Origin: Nitrospiraceae bacterium
GTDB lineage: Bacteria; Nitrospirota; Thermodesulfovibrionia; UBA6902
DNA: 32,854 nucleotides
Reading direction: 5' to 3'
Assembly: GCA_003599425.1 (NCBI GenBank)
Contig: QZKC01000035.1
Location: 1-32,854, forward strand
Under the pieces are notes generated by a model. It worked only from the letters and a program-made list of their open reading frames with translations, had not been told where the DNA came from and searched no databases. The translations under genes were made by a program, and so were the position numbers. Positions 1 to 7,575 of this stretch are shown one piece after another (position 1 is the first letter of the stretch; every line of letters starts with the position of its first letter).

Positions 1-96
1 TGCACGTGAATCGCTCAAGTAATTTAATAATTCATTGCGTTCAAGATGTTGCTCGAACCATGACTTGCTCCAAAAAAGTTTATGAATAATCTGGAC
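1..96 (+). repeat. Family-1 inverted-repeat element, copy A (left part outside window)
   Basis: This is the right-hand portion of a short repeat found four times in the window. Shared signatures are a CAAGATGTT core, the outer motif CTTGCTCC (69-73 region) and a tail reading TTTATGAATAATCTGGAC ending at 96. Its reverse complement matches the left part of copy D (13364-13546) closely. It ends 13 bases before the start codon of the methyltransferase, so it lies in that gene's leader. The left end is outside the window, so full length and flanking duplication cannot be judged. Confidence 0.6.
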
Positions 97-109
97 TAAA
101 GGAGGCCAT

Positions 110-793
110 ATGACTTTACGTTTTTCTCTGAAAAAACTGATGGGGTTTGTATTCATCTTCCTGCTTCTTGTGTACGCAAGTCCTGTTCATGCTGAGCTTC
201 AGCACACTCCTGCGTCGCAGCAGAGGTTCGAGGATGTCAGCTACTGGGTGAAGGTGTTTGAAGACCCGGAACGGGATGCCTGGCAAAAACCGGGCGAGGT
301 TGTGAAGGCGCTTGATCTCAAGCGCGGAGATGTCGTTGCTGATCTTGGCGCTGGCACAGGATATTTTACCCGGCGGTTGGCAGTCGCAGTAGGGAATGAA
401 GGGAAGGCGATCGGTCTTGAGGTAGAGCCCAAAATGGTAGAGCATATGAAAAAAGATGCTGACAAGCTGAAGCTCCCGAATTACCTTTCGAAGCTCATTC
501 CCTATGATGACGCCCTGCTTGAACCGCAGTCTGTTGATATGGTTTTTATATGCGATACGTATCACCACATTGAAAACAGGGTCGAATATCTGAAGAAACT
601 CTCGAAGGGGATCAAGAAAGGTGGAAGGGTTGTGGTTGTCGATTTTCACAAAAAGCAGTTGCCAGTCGGCCCACCTCCTGAACATAAACTTTCTGAGGAG
701 ATCGTGCTGAAAGAATTTCACGATGCCGGGTATCGAGTGGTACGCACGCACTGCATATTGCCGTATCAGTATTTTATTGAATTCGGGATGTGA
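110..793 (+). CDS. Exported class I SAM-dependent methyltransferase
   Basis: The 227-residue product begins with a hydrophobic signal-like segment (residues about 8-28, ending VYASPVHA), so it is predicted to be exported or membrane-tethered. The SAM-binding motif I, VADLGAGTGYFTRRLA, lies at about residues 76-91, followed by an acidic motif near GLEVEP and the family-typical VFICDTYHHI strand, then VVVVDFHKK. This is a standard Rossmann methyltransferase of the UbiE/Methyltransf_11 type; the substrate cannot be read from sequence. The start at 110 is supported by AAAGGAGG just upstream. An odd point is a signal peptide on an enzyme that needs cytosolic SAM; homologues with signal peptides are, as I recall, common in Proteobacteria, so this is probably real. 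Preceded directly by repeat copy A. Confidence 0.85.
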   Translation: MTLRFSLKKLMGFVFIFLLLVYASPVHAELQHTPASQQRFEDVSYWVKVFEDPERDAWQKPGEVVKALDLKRGDVVADLGAGTGYFTRRLAVAVGNEGKAIGLEVEPKMVEHMKKDADKLKLPNYLSKLIPYDDALLEPQSVDMVFICDTYHHIENRVEYLKKLSKGIKKGGRVVVVDFHKKQLPVGPPPEHKLSEEIVLKEFHDAGYRVVRTHCILPYQYFIEFGM

Positions 794-856
794 GCTGATA
801 CATATTATTTATGGGGAAATGGTGGCACAAAATTACAAAGGTAAGTCCGGCTCCGG

Positions 857-962
857 ATTTCTCTAATCGACTGGATTGTTTGCATTTTGTCTTTCAGTTT
901 TCAGGCATAATTATCAGGTAAGATTCGAAGTCTTTTTTTTAAAGGTGTTGTATAGAAATCCT
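857..962. repeat. Family-2 inverted-repeat element, copy 1
   Basis: The stretch runs from ATTTCTCTAATCGAC to a T-run followed by AAAGGTGTTGTATAGAAATCC. The same architecture recurs at 2879-3001 (ATTTCTATAATCGAC ... TTTTTTTTAGAGGTGTCGTATAGAAATT). Ends are imperfect inverted repeats of each other. The rest of the 794-1050 gap shows no gene or clear terminator. The gap ends with ATGAATAATCTATACTAAAG (1028-1047), which resembles the tail of family-1 repeats. Confidence 0.5.
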
Positions 963-1050
963 TAGCCAGTCTTGCCTTTGTCCCCGTACCTTGTCCTTTT
1001 GTGCCTGGCGTTGGGACAGAGTTCAGCATGAATAATCTATACTAAAGATA

Positions 1051-1338
1051 ATGCATAAGGAAGATCACGACGACATACTTGGAATAACGCGCTGCGCCCG
1101 GTGCGGACACAGGCTTGAAGGAGAAGTTGAATGCCCGTTCTGCTCCCTGTTTCCGGATAAGCCCAGGAAAGAGAGAATACCAAAATGGATATTTATAACT
1201 GCTTGCTTTCTCACGTCACCGTTCAGCCTTTATTTCATTGTAAAGTCAGACAGGCTCAGTAACCTGGAAAAAATTGCCGCCTTTTCAGGATGCCTCGTAT
1301 GGCTGGGAGTTTTTCAGTTGTCGTTTCTAAATTTGTGA
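1051..1338 (+). CDS. Small zinc-ribbon membrane protein, function unknown
   Basis: A 95-residue protein with two CxxC knuckles near the N-terminus (CARCGH at about 17-22 and CPFC at about 29-32), spaced as in a zinc ribbon, followed by a basic stretch and two hydrophobic segments (about 46-63 and 75-92) that should span the membrane. The cytosolic zinc ribbon plus membrane hairpin layout suggests a small regulatory or assembly factor, but no named family was recognised. There is no convincing ribosome-binding site. A TATACT box at 1038-1043 places transcription start at or near the ATG, so translation could be leaderless. It stands alone between two repeat elements. Confidence 0.6.
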   Translation: MHKEDHDDILGITRCARCGHRLEGEVECPFCSLFPDKPRKERIPKWIFITACFLTSPFSLYFIVKSDRLSNLEKIAAFSGCLVWLGVFQLSFLNL

Positions 1339-1357
1339 GCTGACGGCTGACAGCTAT

Positions 1358-1543
1358 CCCGGATTATTCATGAATTCGAAGCAGGTGTGGCGAAAAAACA
1401 TATTGTGCGATACATTAGCGAAAACAGAAGAAATGCACTCTGTAATGAATGACGCTGTATATTATTTTAAAATTTTATCGCTTTCAAGATGTTTTTGAGT
1501 CATGCCTGCTCCAAAGAAAAGTTTATGAATAATCTGGACCATA
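1358..1543. repeat. Family-1 inverted-repeat element, copy B, with possible AGCTAT target duplication
   Basis: A 186-bp element whose ends carry related outer motifs: GGATTATTCATGAA on the left and TTTATGAATAATCTGG on the right, with inner GAAGCAGGTGTGGC and GCCTGCTCC. The body matches the reverse complement of copy C (12698-12868) over most of its length, including GATGTTTTTGAGTCATGCC. The hexamer AGCTAT occurs directly outside both ends (1352-1357 and 1544-1549), consistent with a target-site duplication. The right copy overlaps the stop codon of the minus-strand small Cys-rich gene. No coding capacity is visible. Confidence 0.7.
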
Positions 1544-1545
1544 AG

Positions 1546-1689
1546 CTATTTCCCTTTAAAACCCGGACATCCTTCAAAACCCCTGCACGACTTTTGTTTC
1601 CTCAATTTGCAGTCTTTATTGAAGCATATGAATGAGGTTTGCTTATCAGGCCGTGGCTTACTGACATGTTTTGAAGTTTTTTTCTTCAT
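1546..1689 (-). CDS. 47-residue Cys-rich small protein
   Basis: The start at 1689 was chosen because an AGGA box lies about 10 bases upstream; an upstream in-frame extension to 1740 exists but runs into the radical SAM gene's leader. The product has a basic N-terminal half (KKKTSKHVSKPRPDK) and a C-terminal half with four cysteines in a CX4CX7CX5C arrangement (C22, C27, C35, C41) ending in GCPGFKGK. Such a layout would suit metal binding or, less surely, a modified peptide. It is divergent from the radical SAM/SPASM gene with only about 60 bases between starts, so the two may share a control region. I do not recognise a named family. Its stop codon lies next to repeat copy B. Confidence 0.55.
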   Translation of the reverse strand: MKKKTSKHVSKPRPDKQTSFICFNKDCKLRKQKSCRGFEGCPGFKGK

Positions 1690-1750
1690 CGCTGCATTCC
1701 TATGATAAAATGGTTTTGATGATAATGACAATCTTTCCAAAGGAAAAGTG

Positions 1751-2830
1751 ATGTCTCAGAAACCGCAGGAACCTGAGCAGCCGGAAAATTTAGTGTCCCT
1801 AAATCACGATTTCTTTATCCAGTGGCATCTTACAGAGAAGTGCAATCTCCGGTGCAGCCACTGTTATCAGGAGCCTGCGGAACAGGATGAGCTTTCTTTT
1901 CAGGAGATCAAAAAAGTGATCACAGAGGTAAGGGAGACGCTTGCAGACTGGAAAAATATTTATGATATCAATTTTTCATCGAGTTACAACATAACCGGCG
2001 GCGAGCCTTTTTTACGTAGGGATCTTTTTCAGATACTTGAGGAGATCGCAAAGGAAGGCGTGAGCATCTACATTCTGTCAAACGGTACGCTGATCAACAA
2101 AGACAGGGCTGAGAGGTTGTCAGGTCTTGGGGTAAAGGGGGGCCAAGTGAGTGTCGAAGGCCCACGGGAGATACATGAACGCATACGCGGGAAGGGGAGT
2201 TTCACAAAAGCAATGAAGGGCGTAAAGAACCTTCTTGATACCGGTATGACCGTCACCCTGAATGTGACTCTTTCGAATCTCAATGAAGGGCATATCCATG
2301 AGCTTGTTTCACTTGCAAAAGCGGCCGGCGTGCATCGTCTCGGATTTTCGAGGCTTGTGCCCTGCGGAAGGGGGAAGCAGCTTTTGCATGAAATGATGGA
2401 TACTAAGAGAGTGAAGGCAATGTACGAGTCACTGCTGTCCCTGAACGTGAGCGGTCTTGAGATCGTGACAGGGGACCCCATAGCATCCCGGATGAAGCTC
2501 AATGCGAGCTCTGATATGGGATATACAGCATACGGTGGATGCGCAGCAGGAATATCAGGAGTGACTCTCAGGCCTGACGGAACGATCAATCCGTGCAGGA
2601 GGCTCAATATTCCCATTGGAAATATAAGGAAGGATTCCCTGCGTGAGGTCTGGGCAACTTCAGGAGTCCTCAACTCATTGAGGGACAAGAAAAGATATAA
2701 GGGAAAATGCGCGGCATGCGCAAGATGGGCAACATGCAGAGGATGCAGGGCGATCGCTTATGCGTATTCCCTGTCAAAGGGAGAAGCGGATTTTCTTGCC
2801 GAGGACCCGCAGTGTTTTCTTGAGGAGTAG
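1751..2830 (+). CDS. Radical SAM / SPASM domain protein
   Basis: A 359-residue enzyme. The radical SAM 4Fe-4S motif CX3CX2C is at C31, C35, C38 (TEKCNLRCSHCYQEP), followed by NITGGEPFLRRDLF, the GGE motif for SAM binding. The C-terminal third holds a SPASM-type cysteine set: a Cys before GISGVTLRPDG, a Cys in INPCRRLNIPIGN, then CAACARWATCRGC and a final Cys near the end, enough for two auxiliary clusters. SPASM enzymes modify peptides or build cofactors (PqqE, NirJ/AhbC/AhbD, anaerobic sulfatase maturase); the reaction here is not assignable from motifs alone. ATG at 1751 is preferred over GTG at 1748 because of its spacing to AAAGGAA (1739-1745). It is divergent from the small Cys-rich gene. 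Confidence 0.88.
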   Translation: MSQKPQEPEQPENLVSLNHDFFIQWHLTEKCNLRCSHCYQEPAEQDELSFQEIKKVITEVRETLADWKNIYDINFSSSYNITGGEPFLRRDLFQILEEIAKEGVSIYILSNGTLINKDRAERLSGLGVKGGQVSVEGPREIHERIRGKGSFTKAMKGVKNLLDTGMTVTLNVTLSNLNEGHIHELVSLAKAAGVHRLGFSRLVPCGRGKQLLHEMMDTKRVKAMYESLLSLNVSGLEIVTGDPIASRMKLNASSDMGYTAYGGCAAGISGVTLRPDGTINPCRRLNIPIGNIRKDSLREVWATSGVLNSLRDKKRYKGKCAACARWATCRGCRAIAYAYSLSKGEADFLAEDPQCFLEE

Positions 2831-2878
2831 ATGAATATATTATGATGATATTTATCTGCAAGCAGAAAAATCTGCCTC

Positions 2879-3001
2879 AGAATTTCTATAATCGACAAAT
2901 TATTATAATTTACTTTCAGGCTATCTGTGTTGTCTTGTTTATTTGAATCGTAACTTCAAACTCTTAAATCTTTTTTTTAGAGGTGTCGTATAGAAATTCT
3001 T
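2879..3001. repeat. Family-2 inverted-repeat element, copy 2
   Basis: The ends are AGAATTTCTATAATCGAC and, inverted, AGAATTTCTATACGACACCT, sharing 12 identical terminal bases, so this is the better-preserved of the two copies. An eight-T run sits near the right end as in copy 1. It occupies most of the gap before the transketolase gene, ending 42 bases before that start codon. Confidence 0.6.
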
Positions 3002-3043
3002 CAACAGCCTTTTCTGCTTTTAGCAATTAGAACGGAGGCCGTT

Positions 3044-4885
3044 ATGAACACAGAAGAACGATTAAGAAAAATTGCACGCCTTATCCGCTATTTTATTCTT
3101 GTCTCCACGACAGGGGCAGGGTCCGGGCATCCTACATCATCGCTCTCAGCGACTGACCTCATGACATGTCTGCTGTTTGGAGGGGTATTCAGATTTGATA
3201 TAAAGAACCCGCAGCATCCGAACAATGACCGTTTGGTCTTTTCGAAAGGGCACGCTTCACCGCTTTTTTATTCCCAGTGGACGGCAGCGGGCGTTTTGAC
3301 GGAAGAACAGTTGATGAGCATGAGAAAATTCGGCAGTCCCCTTGAGGGGCATCCGACACGCGCGTTCAATTTTGTCGAAGCTGCAACCGGTTCCCTGGGG
3401 CAGGGACTGTCGGTTGGCGCCGGTATCGCAATGAACGCAAAATATGTTGATAAGCTTCCGTACAGAACTTACGTCCTTCTTGGCGACAGTGAGATGTCTG
3501 AGGGTTCGCAATGGGAAGCAATGCAGATAGCAGTGCATTATAAACTGGATAACCTCACCGGCATTCTTGATGTGAACAGGCTGGGACAGCGCGGGGAGAC
3601 CATGTATGGGCATGATCTTCTGGCATATGAAAAGCGTATTTCGTCTTTTGGATGGGAAACGATCATGATCGACGGCCATTTGCTTAATGAAATCCTTGCC
3701 GCATTCAAAAAAGCATTAACAGTAAAGGGAAGACCTGTCATGATCATTGCCAGAACAATAAAAGGGAAGGGGGTATCATTTCTTGAAAATAAAAACGGCT
3801 GGCACGGAAAACCGGTCATAAAAGATGATCTTCCCAAAGCTCTTGAAGAGATCGGAAAGACCGACAGGTCAATACGTGGAGAAATCCAGGCGCCTGACAA
3901 CATTGAGCCTGAGAGAAGGCAGCCGGCAGAGATTGCTGCTGTTTCCTATGCTCACGAAAAACCGGTCGCAACACGAAAGGCATATGGTAATGCGCTCAAA
4001 CGGATATTCCCTGAATTTCCGGACATTGTTGTGCTGGATGCGGAAGTCAGCAATTCTACCTATTCAGAAATATTCAGGGATGCGTATCCTGACAGATTTT
4101 TTGAAATGTATATTGCAGAGCAGAATATGGCTGGCATGGCGCTCGGATTTTCTACAAGAGGCAAGATCTCATTTGTCTCAACCTTTGCGGCGTTCCTGAC
4201 CCGTGCGTATGACCAGATAAGGATGAGCCAGTATTCCGATGCGAATATAAAGTTCTGCGGCTCTCACGCGGGGGTATCCATAGGAGAGGACGGGGCTTCC
4301 CAGATGGGACTTGAAGATATTGCCATGTTCAGGGCGATCCTCGGCAGTGTTGTGCTGTATCCTTGTGATGCCGTATCAACTGAACGGCTGGTCGAAGAGA
4401 TGGCGCGGCACAGGGGGATTTCCTATATAAGGACGACCAGGAAAGAGACGCCTGTCATTTACAGCGCTGATGAAGAATTTCAGATCGGCGGGTGCAAGGT
4501 ACTGGCTGAAAGCAGGGAAGATACTGTCACCGTGGTCTCAGCAGGGATCACGCTTCATGAAGCACTGCAGGCATATGAGACATTGAAGAAGGAAAATATC
4601 TATATCCGGGTCATCGACCTTTACAGCATTAAGCCTGTTGATCAGGAAACTTTGCAGGCCGCCGCAAAAGATACAAAGGCGGTTATTACCGTTGAAGACC
4701 ATTTCGCGGAAGGCGGAATTGGCGAAGCAGTGAGGAGTGCTCTTGCGGAATTCACAACCCCCGTTTATTCACTGGCAGTCAGAAAAATGCCGAAAAGCGG
4801 GAAACCGCAGGAACTTCTTGACTATGAAGAGATATCGAGCAGGGCGATTGTGGAGAAGGTAAAGAGTCTGTTCGCAAGAAAGTAG
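3044..4885 (+). CDS. tkt: Transketolase, one-piece
   Basis: A 613-residue enzyme of the non-oxidative pentose phosphate pathway, transferring two-carbon ketol units with thiamine diphosphate. N-terminal half: GAGSGHPTSSLSATDL, the FSKGHASPLFY histidine motif, GSLGQGLSVGAGIA, and the TPP/Mg2+ motif LLGDSEMSEGSQWEA with DVNRLGQ (about residues 145-180). C-terminal half: pyrimidine-binding domain with the catalytic Glu in YIAEQNMAGMALG (about 355-368), then the transketolase C-terminal domain (TVVSAGITLHEAL, VEDHFAEGGIGEAV). In many archaea and some bacteria the halves are two genes; here they are joined, and the length is a little under the usual 650-680 residues. The start is supported by CGGAGG at 3032-3037. 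Convergent with the FmdB-type gene. Confidence 0.95.
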   Translation: MNTEERLRKIARLIRYFILVSTTGAGSGHPTSSLSATDLMTCLLFGGVFRFDIKNPQHPNNDRLVFSKGHASPLFYSQWTAAGVLTEEQLMSMRKFGSPLEGHPTRAFNFVEAATGSLGQGLSVGAGIAMNAKYVDKLPYRTYVLLGDSEMSEGSQWEAMQIAVHYKLDNLTGILDVNRLGQRGETMYGHDLLAYEKRISSFGWETIMIDGHLLNEILAAFKKALTVKGRPVMIIARTIKGKGVSFLENKNGWHGKPVIKDDLPKALEEIGKTDRSIRGEIQAPDNIEPERRQPAEIAAVSYAHEKPVATRKAYGNALKRIFPEFPDIVVLDAEVSNSTYSEIFRDAYPDRFFEMYIAEQNMAGMALGFSTRGKISFVSTFAAFLTRAYDQIRMSQYSDANIKFCGSHAGVSIGEDGASQMGLEDIAMFRAILGSVVLYPCDAVSTERLVEEMARHRGISYIRTTRKETPVIYSADEEFQIGGCKVLAESREDTVTVVSAGITLHEALQAYETLKKENIYIRVIDLYSIKPVDQETLQAAAKDTKAVITVEDHFAEGGIGEAVRSALAEFTTPVYSLAVRKMPKSGKPQELLDYEEISSRAIVEKVKSLFARK

Positions 4886-4909
4886 GGGCAGGTTTGAAAC
4901 CTGCCCCTA
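4883..4909. terminator. Near-perfect 27-bp palindrome between convergent genes
   Basis: Two 13-base arms (TAGGGGCAGGTTT and its complement) around a single G. The palindrome starts with the transketolase stop codon TAG. Placement between convergent tkt and the minus-strand zinc-ribbon gene suits a bidirectional terminator, though there is no T-run on either side. The sequence reads GAGFKPAPT in one frame, a known signature of a dispersed palindromic repeat in many bacterial genomes, so it may equally be an inserted repeat. Confidence 0.55.
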
Positions 4910-4969
4910 TGGAATATATGTGATAATTTGTGATTGTGTGTGACCGACCGGTCAGCAGTGAGAAACCCC

Positions 4970-5173
4970 TCAGCCGCCTCCACCGCCGAAAGAAGGCGCG
5001 GACGCCGATGAAGCATCGCCGCATCCTGAAGAGCAGCTAAACGTGGACAATACTTTTTTTACATCTCTTGAAGAACATTGCGGACATTCTGTATCTTTTT
5101 CTTCGGGATGAAGACTCTGCAGTAGTGAGAATCTGTTATTGCATTTCAGACAAACATATTCATAAATGGGCAT
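4970..5173 (-). CDS. FmdB-family zinc ribbon protein
   Basis: A 67-residue protein starting MPIYEYVCLKCNNRF, the hallmark of the FmdB/CxxC_CXXC_SSSS regulatory-type family. Cysteine pairs CLKC (about 8-11) and CPQC (about 34-37) form the zinc ribbon; the tail contains a further CSSGCG and a Gly-rich end. The role of this family is poorly defined; it was first linked to formamidase regulation. The ATG at 5173 has GGAGG about 7 bases upstream on the minus strand. Confidence 0.88.
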   Translation of the reverse strand: MPIYEYVCLKCNNRFSLLQSLHPEEKDTECPQCSSRDVKKVLSTFSCSSGCGDASSASAPSFGGGGG

Positions 5174-5291
5174 AGTGAAACCTCCGGAACGTTTTTGTTT
5201 ATTTTAGTTGCTGAGCAGTGATCAAGTCAACAAAGCTTTAACTTGATATTTTTAAATATTTTTAGCTTAATATAAAGACCTTGTATACTAT

Positions 5292-5423
5292 CAGGCTGCT
5301 GAAAAAGTCGAAAAATACTGCGTTTGTCATTCTGAGCGTTAGCGAAGAATCTCAAACTTACAGTTGGCTGAGACCCTTCGCTTTGCTCAGGGTGACACGT
5401 AAAAATACTTTTTCAGCAGCCTG
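5292..5423. repeat. 132-bp MITE-like element with 17-bp perfect terminal inverted repeats
   Basis: Ends are CAGGCTGCTGAAAAAGT (5292-5308) and its exact complement (5407-5423). Inside is a second, imperfect inverted pair: TCATTCTGAGCGTTAGCGAAG and CTTCGCTTTGCTCAGGGTGA. It encodes nothing. Similar elements are, as I recall, scattered in deltaproteobacterial and Nitrospirota genomes. It fills most of the gap upstream of the sulfatase-fold gene. Confidence 0.8.
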
Positions 5424-5458
5424 CTAAAACGTAATATGATTTATGAGGCCTTACGAAA

Positions 5459-7495
5459 ATGAGCACTAAACAGTCTTTAATTATTGTACTCCGCTTAGTT
5501 TTTGTTCTGTGTTCTCTTTATTTCATAAGAGATGCTTTCCATGAATGGGATGGATATTCTTATTACATGCATTTCTCGAATTTCTTGCCTGATGTTTCAT
5601 TGACATTTGTTATCTGTGCAGTCTTTTCGTTAATAGCTGGTCTTTTTCTATGGTCAGTAATGTATGGGCTTTCGAAAGTAACGTCCAGAATAATACATTC
5701 AGTTAATCTCGGTTATTTCATGTTATGGTTTTCTACGGTCGTGTTTTTCTTGTTTGCTGTTCTGATAAAAAAAACTCTCTTGGGACACATTGATACGATT
5801 GAATTGATAAATTATAAGAATCCCATCATTCTTTTTCTTGGCGGAATTCTAATAATAGCTGTTGTTTCGGTCCTGAATAAATATGGTGATAAAATAGTTC
5901 AGTCATTGAATGCCAGGCTTACACCTCTCGTGTGGATATTCGGATTCATGTTTGTCATAGCAGTACCGCTTTCATTTATGAAACAAGGCTTCTTTGAAGC
6001 ACATGCCTCTGTAGAAAGCGATACAAGTACGCATGCATTGAATCATGGAGATAAAGCAAATAAACTGGCACCGCTGAAGACGAAAGAAAGACTGCCCAAT
6101 ATTATCTTAATCGTAATGGATGCATTAACAGCACAGGATATGCATTTATTCGGGTATGAACGACAGACGACACCTTTCATAACAGAATGGGCAAAAAATG
6201 CGGTAGTATTTAACAGGGCGTATGCGTCATCCAACTGGACCACTCCCGCCACAATGAGTTTGATGACAGGCCAGCGGGTATGGACACACAGAGTATGGCA
6301 TCAAGCAATATTCCACCCCGTTAGAGATTATCAGGATAACCTGCCCAGCGTATTGAGTAAATACGGATATGATGTTTATGGTTTTGTTCAAAATAGATAT
6401 GCCCATCCTGAAACATTGGGCATAAAGAATGCCTTCTCATTAGTTGATAATCAGGAAATATTCAAGATTCAATCAAGTTGGTGGTTTGATCATATTTCAG
6501 ATCTCTTTGCCAGCAGGCCAGTTGTTCGCAGATGGATTTTCAAAGAAAACAGGTTTGCCAAGCTTATTGATTCATACGAGCCGGATCTTTTACAAACAAA
6601 ATATCCTCCCGAATTAGTTTATAATCGTTTCCTCGACGCAATATCAAAAAGATTTCAGCATCAAGATAGCACGCAGGAAAAATCTTTCTTTGCCTGGCTT
6701 CATTTGCTTCCCCCTCATCAGCCTTATTTGCCCGATAAAACACATATAGGGAGGTTTGGAAATGGGGAGGAATTCAATACTGCGCATAAACAACATGAAA
6801 TCGGTTCTTTTCACAGAACATATGACTCAGCCAAACAGGAAAAAATAGATATAATAAGAAAGCGCTATGATGAATTCATTCTGTATTCGGATGAACAGTT
6901 TAAGCTGTTTTTGGATCGTCTTTCAGAAATAATCGACATGTCAAATACAATCGTTATTTTGTCATCAGATCATGGAGAGAGCTTTACCCATAACTTTCTC
7001 GGGCACTCTGGTCCCCATCTTTTTGAACCATTAGTGCACATACCTCTCATAGTCAGACTGCCGGGAGAAAGACTAAGCGGGCCAATAGATGTGCCGGTTG
7101 AACAAATAGATGTGGCTCCCACCATACTTGAGCTTGCCGGGCTGCCGATTCCGGATTGGATGGAAGGGCGATCACTGGTTCCTTTTTTTGAACTTAATCA
7201 GGGCATCTCCCACCCGGTATATTCCATGCAATTAGACAAAAACCGCTCGATCGGGGAGCCTATCACAAAAGCAACCATAGCCGTATGGGAAGGAGATTAC
7301 AAGCTTATTTACTATACCAAGGACAGTAAAACCATGCTTTTCAATTTGCGCTCTGATTCTAAGGAAAATCATGATATATCCGATGAGAACCCCAAAATCG
7401 TACAGCGACTTTTGAATCTTATTCGTGATGATCTTTCTCTTGCAAATAAAAAAATATTGAAGTCACTCGATAGTAAATACATAAGTGCATATTAA
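5459..7495 (+). CDS. Membrane-anchored sulfatase-fold enzyme (phosphotransferase-like)
   Basis: A 678-residue protein. Five hydrophobic segments lie in about the first 175 residues, followed by a large alkaline-phosphatase-superfamily domain expected outside the membrane. Metal motifs are present: IILIVMDALTAQD (about 215-227) and SSDHGESF (about 502-509). At the nucleophile site (about 258-270) the sequence is NWTTPATMSLMTG, so Thr replaces the Cys/Ser of sulfatases and the usual following Arg is Thr. Thr nucleophiles are typical of LTA synthase, EptA and OpgB-type phosphotransferases, so a phosphoglycerol or phosphoethanolamine transfer to envelope glycans or lipids is more likely than sulfate ester cleavage. 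C-terminal substrate is unknown. The gene is AT-richer than its neighbours and alone, with a MITE-like repeat upstream. Confidence 0.85.
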   Translation: MSTKQSLIIVLRLVFVLCSLYFIRDAFHEWDGYSYYMHFSNFLPDVSLTFVICAVFSLIAGLFLWSVMYGLSKVTSRIIHSVNLGYFMLWFSTVVFFLFAVLIKKTLLGHIDTIELINYKNPIILFLGGILIIAVVSVLNKYGDKIVQSLNARLTPLVWIFGFMFVIAVPLSFMKQGFFEAHASVESDTSTHALNHGDKANKLAPLKTKERLPNIILIVMDALTAQDMHLFGYERQTTPFITEWAKNAVVFNRAYASSNWTTPATMSLMTGQRVWTHRVWHQAIFHPVRDYQDNLPSVLSKYGYDVYGFVQNRYAHPETLGIKNAFSLVDNQEIFKIQSSWWFDHISDLFASRPVVRRWIFKENRFAKLIDSYEPDLLQTKYPPELVYNRFLDAISKRFQHQDSTQEKSFFAWLHLLPPHQPYLPDKTHIGRFGNGEEFNTAHKQHEIGSFHRTYDSAKQEKIDIIRKRYDEFILYSDEQFKLFLDRLSEIIDMSNTIVILSSDHGESFTHNFLGHSGPHLFEPLVHIPLIVRLPGERLSGPIDVPVEQIDVAPTILELAGLPIPDWMEGRSLVPFFELNQGISHPVYSMQLDKNRSIGEPITKATIAVWEGDYKLIYYTKDSKTMLFNLRSDSKENHDISDENPKIVQRLLNLIRDDLSLANKKILKSLDSKYISAY

Positions 7496-7503
7496 TGTAG
7501 CAT

Positions 7504-7532
7504 TTTACATTTTCAATTCCCTTTGCTATACT
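7504..7532 (+). promoter_or_regulatory. Sigma-70-type promoter for PilZ gene 1
   Basis: TTTACA at 7504-7509 and TATACT at 7527-7532 with a 17-base spacer, about 44 bases before the start codon. It lies directly after the stop codon of the preceding gene. Confidence 0.55.
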
Positions 7533-7575
7533 CACACATCATTTTGAAATTTTACTTCTTTAGAGGGATTGGGTC

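Noticed and set aside
116-751. 211-codon minus-strand reading frame over the methyltransferase gene
   Set aside because: It is antisense to a gene with clear motifs and signal peptide, shows no family motif and no ribosome-binding site; treated as a shadow.
3825-4199. 124-codon alternative frame inside transketolase
   Set aside because: Same-strand frame within a full-length enzyme with conserved motifs; no sign of overlapping coding.
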